Below are positions 59,239 to 64,000 of a stretch of 64,000 bases of DNA, in pieces. Under the pieces are notes generated by a model. It saw nothing but the letters and a program-made list of their open reading frames with translations. It had not been told where the DNA came from and ran no database searches. Each line of letters begins with the position of its first letter. Position 1 is the first letter of the stretch. The position numbers were made by a program, and so were the translations under genes. This DNA is from SHVO01 sp050246995 (GTDB lineage Bacteria; Pseudomonadota; Alphaproteobacteria; Rhodospirillales; Rhodospirillaceae): assembly GCA_050246995.1 (NCBI GenBank), contig JBFWVA010000015.1:16466-80465 (forward strand), in the 5' to 3' direction.

Positions 59239-61827
59239 ATGGATATTGAGAAATTCACCGACCGCGCCAAAGGCTTTTTGCAGGCCGCGCAAACCATCGC
59301 GCTGCGTGAGAACCACCAGCAAATCACGCCCGAACACCTTTTAAAGGCGCTGCTCGACGATAAAGAGGGTTTGGCGTCGCAGCTCATCGCGGGGGCGGGC
59401 GGCGATGCCGCACGCGCGCAACGCGAAACGGAAGCTGAAGTGCGCAAGCTGCCGAAGGTGGAAGGGCGCACCGCGCAGATGTACATGGCGCAGGACCTGA
59501 CCCGAATCCTCGATCAGGCCGAACAAGCCGCCGAAAAGGCCGGCGACTCCTTTGTCACCGCGGAATATCTGCTGCTGGCTCTTGCGCTGAGCAAAGTGCC
59601 GGCCGGACGAATCCTTAAAGATGCGAACGCAACGCCGGCGGGTCTCGTCAAAGCCATCGGCGAACTCCGCAAAGGTCGCAAAGCCGATAGCGCCAGCGCC
59701 GAAGATCAATACGAAGCCTTGAAAAAATACGCGCGCGACCTCACCGAAGCGGCGCGAAACGGCAAACTCGATCCCGTCATCGGCCGGGATGAAGAGATTC
59801 GGCGGACGGTGCAGGTCCTATCGCGGCGGACCAAGAACAATCCGGTCCTCATCGGCGAACCCGGCGTCGGAAAAACGGCTATTGTCGAAGGGTTGGCGCT
59901 GCGAATCGTCAACGGCGACGTGCCGGAAAGCCTGAAAGACAAAAAATTGCTGGCCCTCGACATGGGCTCGTTGATTGCCGGCGCGAAATTCCGCGGGGAA
60001 TTCGAAGAGCGTCTGAAGGCCGTGCTCAACGAAGTGAGCGCGGCGGCGGGCCAGATTGTTCTGTTTATCGATGAAATGCATACGTTGGTCGGAGCCGGTA
60101 AAGCGGAAGGGGCGATGGATGCGTCAAATCTTCTGAAACCCGCCCTGGCGCGCGGCGAGCTTCACTGCGTGGGCGCCACGACGCTTAATGAGTACCGCAA
60201 GCATGTGGAAAAAGACGCCGCGCTTGCGCGTCGGTTCCAGCCGGTGTTCGTCAGTGAGCCGACGGTAGAGGACTCGATTTCGATTCTGCGCGGCATCAAG
60301 GAAAAATACGAGCTGCACCACGGTGTGCGAATCGCCGATAGCTCGCTCGTCGCCGCCGCGACTCTCTCGAATCGCTACATCACCGATCGTTTCCTGCCGG
60401 ACAAAGCCATCGATCTGATGGACGAAGCGGCGAGCAGATTGCGTATGCAGGTCGATTCGAAGCCCGAGGAACTTGATGAACTCGACAGGCGAATCGTGCA
60501 GCTCAAGATCGAGCGCGAAGCGCTGAAAAAAGAGAAGGACGAGGCGTCACGCGACCGTTTGGTCAAGCTGGAGGACGAACTCCACGACCTCGAATCGGAA
60601 GCGGCGGACCTCACACAGCGTTGGCAGGCGGAAAAAGCCAAGCTCGCCAGTTCGACGAAAGTGAAGGAAGAACTGGAGCAGACGCGGCAGGAGCTTGAGC
60701 AGGCGCTGCGCCGGAGCGAATACGAACGCGCCGGGCGGCTTCAGCACGAAGTGATCCCACTGCTCGAATCGCAACTGAAGGCCGCCGAAACGCAAAGCGC
60801 AGGCGGTATGGTGACCGAGGAAGTGCTGCCGGAGCATATCGCGCAAGTCGTTTCACGCTGGACCGGAATCCCTGTGGATAAAATGCTGGAAGGCGAGCGC
60901 GAGAAGCTGCTCCACATGGAAGATCAGCTCGGAAAACGCGTTGTCGGACAGAAAGAAGCGATCGAAGCGGTTGCGAACGCGGTGCGCCGCGCGCGCGCCG
61001 GTCTGCAGGATCCGAATCGCCCGATGGGTTCGTTCCTGTTCTTGGGGCCGACCGGTGTCGGCAAAACCGAACTGACCAAAGCGCTGGCCTCGTTCCTGTT
61101 CGACGATGAGCACGCGATGGTGCGAATCGACATGTCCGAGTTCATGGAGAAGCATTCGGTGTCGCGTCTCATCGGCGCGCCGCCGGGGTACGTTGGTTAT
61201 GATGAAGGTGGTGCGCTCACCGAAGCCGTGCGGCGCCGCCCGTATCAGGTCGTTCTGTTCGACGAAGTCGAAAAAGCTCATCCGGACGTGTTCAACGTGC
61301 TTCTCCAGGTGCTCGACGATGGGCGTCTGACGGACGGACAGGGGCGTACCGTCGATTTCCGCAACACACTCATCGTGCTCACGTCGAATCTCGGCGCCGA
61401 TATCCTGGCGAATCAGGGGGAAGGCGAGGATTCGGGCGCGGTCCGCGAGCAGGTGATGGAGCGCGTGCGTGCGGCCTTCCGCCCGGAATTCCTCAATCGT
61501 CTCGATGAAATATTGCTGTTCCACCGGCTGTTCAAAGCGCAGATGGCGCGAATCGTGGACATCCAGATCGAGCGCCTCGCAAAGCGGCTCTCAGACCGCA
61601 ATATCACGCTGGATCTTGATGAAAAGGCGCGAGCCTGGCTCGCCGATCACGGCTACGACCCGATTTACGGCGCGCGGCCGTTGAAGCGCGTGATCCAGCG
61701 GTATCTGGAAAACACGCTCGCGATGTCGGTGCTGGAAGGCAAGGTTGCCGACGGCACCACTGTGCGGATCTCGGCCGGCGAGGACGGGATCGTCATCGAC
61801 GGCCGGAAGATCAAATCCGCGGGCTAG
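59239..61827 (+). CDS. clpB: ATP-dependent disaggregase ClpB
   Basis: An 862-residue Hsp100 chaperone with an N-terminal Clp-N domain, a first AAA+ module (Walker A GEPGVGKT at about 206), the coiled-coil middle domain (about 405-525) and a second AAA+ module (GPTGVGKTEL at about 604). The middle domain marks ClpB rather than ClpA/C. With DnaK it dissolves heat-damaged protein. The C-terminal end (GIVIDGRKIK) is normal. It is convergent with the M23 peptidase, three bases apart. Confidence 0.98.
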   Translation: MDIEKFTDRAKGFLQAAQTIALRENHQQITPEHLLKALLDDKEGLASQLIAGAGGDAARAQRETEAEVRKLPKVEGRTAQMYMAQDLTRILDQAEQAAEKAGDSFVTAEYLLLALALSKVPAGRILKDANATPAGLVKAIGELRKGRKADSASAEDQYEALKKYARDLTEAARNGKLDPVIGRDEEIRRTVQVLSRRTKNNPVLIGEPGVGKTAIVEGLALRIVNGDVPESLKDKKLLALDMGSLIAGAKFRGEFEERLKAVLNEVSAAAGQIVLFIDEMHTLVGAGKAEGAMDASNLLKPALARGELHCVGATTLNEYRKHVEKDAALARRFQPVFVSEPTVEDSISILRGIKEKYELHHGVRIADSSLVAAATLSNRYITDRFLPDKAIDLMDEAASRLRMQVDSKPEELDELDRRIVQLKIEREALKKEKDEASRDRLVKLEDELHDLESEAADLTQRWQAEKAKLASSTKVKEELEQTRQELEQALRRSEYERAGRLQHEVIPLLESQLKAAETQSAGGMVTEEVLPEHIAQVVSRWTGIPVDKMLEGEREKLLHMEDQLGKRVVGQKEAIEAVANAVRRARAGLQDPNRPMGSFLFLGPTGVGKTELTKALASFLFDDEHAMVRIDMSEFMEKHSVSRLIGAPPGYVGYDEGGALTEAVRRRPYQVVLFDEVEKAHPDVFNVLLQVLDDGRLTDGQGRTVDFRNTLIVLTSNLGADILANQGEGEDSGAVREQVMERVRAAFRPEFLNRLDEILLFHRLFKAQMARIVDIQIERLAKRLSDRNITLDLDEKARAWLADHGYDPIYGARPLKRVIQRYLENTLAMSVLEGKVADGTTVRISAGEDGIVIDGRKIKSAG

Positions 61828-61830
61828 GAG

Positions 61831-63198
61831 TTATTCGGCGGACGCGATTTTATCGCCGTCCTTGCGGGCTGCGGCGTACTGCTGGATGGAGCTTGTCGCC
61901 GCGTATTTGCGGTCGGTCTGCGCGAGCGTCGTCTTGAACTGCGCCAACGTCTTTCCATCGAGTTTCTGAGCGCCCTGGAGCTTCACGGTGATTGGATTCA
62001 CCTGAGCGTTATTGCGCAGAATTTCGAAGTGCAGGTGCGGGCCGGTGACGCGGCCCGTTGCGCCCACATAGCCGATGATCTGACCCTGACGCACGCGTTT
62101 GCCGGCCGCGACCCCTGCGCCGAAGCGCGACAGATGCGCGTAAGCGGTCGAGAAATCGCCGTTGTGGCGGACGCGGATGTAGTTGCCGTAGGCGCCGTTC
62201 GGGCCGGCTTTCTCGATAACGCCATCACCGGCGGCCATGACAGGCGTGCCTGTCGTGGCGCCGAAGTCGACGCCGCGGTGCATCAGCGAGTAGCCGAGAA
62301 TCGGATGCTTGCGTTGGCCGAAGCTGGAGGTGAGGCGGGCGCCGTTGACGGGCGTACGCATCAGCGCCTTGCGGATACCTTCGCCTTTCTCGTTGTAGTA
62401 TTCGACGCCGCCGTCCGGATATTCAAACGCATAGAGTTTGAGGGGCTGGCCGCCAACATTCATCGCCGCATAGGCGATGTCGTGATTGTTCACGGTGCGG
62501 CCGTCTTCGGTAACGGTGCGCTCATAGAGAACCGAGAATGTATCGCCCTTCTGGATGTCGCGCTGGAAGTCGACGTCATAGGAGAAGAGCTTCACCAGCG
62601 CGGCCATGACGTCCTGCGGGACGCCCTGATTCTGCGCGGCTTCAAACAGGCTTGATTCGATCGTGCCCTCGGCGCGCACGAATTCACGATGTGTCGGCGT
62701 GAGAATTTCGCGGGCGGCAAACGACCCGTCGTCCTTACGCGCGACGGACACAAGGTGTCCCGGCGTGACTTCGAGATCCATCTTGAGGAGTGGTGTTTCG
62801 CCGTCGACGACAATGGCGTTGTAGGCGAGTTCAAGTTCCTGTCCGGCGCGCAGCTTTTTCGGATTGAAGACCGAATACAGCGCATTTGCGATGTCGGAAG
62901 CGGTGGACGTATCGATTCCGGTACGCGTCAGCACTTCTTGCAGTGTATCGCCGGCGCGCACACGCACGGTTTCTGTATCAACACCGGTGCGCAGCACTTC
63001 AGGCAGGGAGTCGAGCCAAAGCTCGGGCTCCGGCGCGGGCGGGACAAAATCCTCGGCGATCGCGGCCAACGCTTCGCTGGTCCAGCGCGTTTCCAGGCCG
63101 AGAAAGGCCGGTCCGACAGGATTGAAGTAGGTGACTACAGCGCCGATGAGCGCGCCCATAAAGGCGTACGCGATCGCGCCGGGATGGTTAACCCCCAT
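61831..63198 (-). CDS. Membrane-anchored M23 family peptidase with LysM-like domain
   Basis: A 455-residue protein with an N-terminal transmembrane segment (about residues 9-26). A LysM-like domain is at about 80-130 (VRAGDTLQEVLTRTGID), a middle OapA/Csd3-like domain (about 150-300) follows, and the C-terminal M23 domain has the zinc motif LMHRGVDFG and the final GPHLHFE. All M23 zinc ligands are present, so it is probably an active endopeptidase that trims peptidoglycan cross-links. It faces the periplasm. Confidence 0.93.
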   Translation of the reverse strand: MGVNHPGAIAYAFMGALIGAVVTYFNPVGPAFLGLETRWTSEALAAIAEDFVPPAPEPELWLDSLPEVLRTGVDTETVRVRAGDTLQEVLTRTGIDTSTASDIANALYSVFNPKKLRAGQELELAYNAIVVDGETPLLKMDLEVTPGHLVSVARKDDGSFAAREILTPTHREFVRAEGTIESSLFEAAQNQGVPQDVMAALVKLFSYDVDFQRDIQKGDTFSVLYERTVTEDGRTVNNHDIAYAAMNVGGQPLKLYAFEYPDGGVEYYNEKGEGIRKALMRTPVNGARLTSSFGQRKHPILGYSLMHRGVDFGATTGTPVMAAGDGVIEKAGPNGAYGNYIRVRHNGDFSTAYAHLSRFGAGVAAGKRVRQGQIIGYVGATGRVTGPHLHFEILRNNAQVNPITVKLQGAQKLDGKTLAQFKTTLAQTDRKYAATSSIQQYAAARKDGDKIASAE

Positions 63199-63660
63199 CT
63201 AAACCCCTGTTCTAACAAGACAACTGAAGTGGGGCCTGCCTTGGTCCGGCGTTAGCTCCCCCTCCGCCGCTAATATTCTTGCATGTGATATTATTGTCGC
63301 GGCTTTTGGACTGTGAATGACGCGACTCTGGGTGTCAACGTTGAATTCTTTTACAGATCAACGAAGTGGAAAGGTATTTGCAGGTGCTCCCTCACGGCGC
63401 GCGCCGCCCGCGGGGCTCGCTCTCCGGGGCGTTGTGGGCGCCAGCCCATATCTGTATCGGCGCAGAAGGCCGATTCTCCTGTTCCGGGCGCGAGCAGGCC
63501 TGGGTGCATTGCACACGCGCATGGATAAGGGCGCAAAAGGGGAGAGATCGGCCCGAAAGCGAAAAGGCCGGATTCGTGGGCGAACAAGGCTTTAGCGCCC
63601 CCTCTCGGGCCAGAGTCTCGCACTTGACGCCTGGTTCGCCGACCAGCCGGTCAGCCAAAA
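63199..63660. other. Non-coding stretch upstream of the promoter region
   Basis: About 460 bases with overlapping short frames on both strands but no coherent one. None has a ribosome site or recognisable protein. A short TAATAT/ATATTA dyad (63271-63293) lies near the peptidase start and could belong to its promoter. Nothing else identifiable was seen. Confidence 0.6.
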
Positions 63661-63743
63661 ACACATAAAAACATGTTAAAAATCAATGCCTTGCAAAATT
63701 GTTGCAAAATGCGGTTGACGGGCGAATTGGTTCCCCCCTATAA
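63661..63743 (+). promoter_or_regulatory. Strong promoter P1, rRNA-type, with AT-rich upstream element
   Basis: TTGACG (63715-63720), a 17-base spacer and CTATAA (63738-63743) give a near-ideal promoter. Upstream is an A/T-rich tract (63660-63714) with a direct repeat TTGCAAAAT at 63691 and 63702, 11 bases apart, like an UP element. Confidence 0.75.
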
Positions 63744-63934
63744 CCCGCCCCGTTCAACGCCTCCGGGCCGCGAGCAACCATCTGAAAAATAACAATTTTT
63801 CAGGCCGTCCAAGGCAAAACGGCGTCGTTTGGCGTCTTCTGCTGCGGACACCCCGGTGGGGAGACCTTAATTAAAGGTTAACCCGTTGGTCTGGTTCGAA
63901 AAAACGTCTTGGAAAAAAACTTTGAAAAAGTTCC

Positions 63935-63962
63935 TTGACGGGGGTTCGGTGAACCCTTAGAA
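63935..63962 (+). promoter_or_regulatory. Second promoter P2 or leader signal
   Basis: TTGACG (63935-63940) and TTAGAA (63957-63962) with a 16-base spacer that itself contains the dyad GGGTTC ggt GAACCC. This resembles the second promoter of alphaproteobacterial rRNA operons. The window ends 38 bases later with a GAAAC/GTTTC hairpin, so the transcribed gene is outside. Confidence 0.6.
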
Positions 63963-64000
63963 CCCGGCCTCCCAAGCCGAGGGGCTGAAACGAAAGTTTC

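Noticed and set aside
63313..63668. Several overlapping short frames near the end of the window
   Set aside because: No ribosome site, no family, and all three frames on both strands are equally open.

Overview
The window is a GC-rich, densely packed stretch of an alphaproteobacterial chromosome. Lineage markers are the F1-ATPase zeta subunit (DUF1476), a DUF4167 RNA-binding-like protein beside prfA-prmC, DUF1178 beside a nitrilase and grxC, an NDUFAF5-type methyltransferase beside comF, DUF2336, a PTS-Ntr enzyme I (ptsP), and the separate purS/purQ/purL set. No phage, IS element, CRISPR array or tRNA gene was found. A free-living heterotroph distantly like Rhizomicrobium/Micropepsaceae is plausible, but that placement is inference.

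Layout. 1-7.5 kb: the end of a large unknown protein, grxD, a single-domain response regulator, a secreted beta-propeller protein, an AraC-type regulator and a hybrid histidine kinase with a degenerate LOV-like sensor. 7.5-16 kb: bolA, then the purine block purL-purQ-purS, a glycosyltransferase-like gene, purC, an NRDE protein, the ATPase zeta subunit flanked by three long inverted repeats, and purB. 16-24.5 kb: a methyltransferase broken by a G-tract frameshift, a secreted amidase, and a MacAB/FtsX-type export operon behind a sigma-54-type promoter. 24.5-32.3 kb: carbon and amino-acid uptake. A lactate permease is divergent from a YbdD-like gene, and a LysR regulator is divergent from a 5-oxoproline operon (DUF1445/D-glutamate-cyclase-like, MFS transporter, PxpA, fused PxpBC). 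32.3-42 kb: DUF2336 plus response regulator, radC, a DUF2975/HTH/lipoprotein operon with two tandem operator-like dyads, a histone H1-like protein, a lipoprotein amidase, an aldo/keto reductase, two tandem methionine aminopeptidases and sfsA. 42-64 kb: conserved alphaproteobacterial housekeeping (NDUFAF5-like, comF, grxC, nitrilase, DUF1178, K+ channel, ubiG, lysC, ptsP, rodZ-like, ispG, hisS, prfA, prmC, DUF4167, clpB, M23 peptidase). The last 0.8 kb is non-coding and carries two strong promoters resembling an rRNA operon leader.

Working together: purC, purS, purQ, purL and purB cover steps of IMP synthesis. The LysR-controlled block could take up or make 5-oxoproline and open it to glutamate. 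grxD/bolA and grxC point to Fe-S and redox homeostasis. Several convergent neighbours share stop codons (CTAG or CTAA) and many co-directional neighbours overlap by ATGA. Strongest leads: the sigma-54 promoter with an upstream dyad before the export operon, the tandem operators before the DUF2975/HTH operon, the 5-oxoproline operon with a D-glutamate-cyclase-like gene, the lactate permease/YbdD pairing, the LOV-like kinase without its photoactive cysteine, and the G-tract frameshift.
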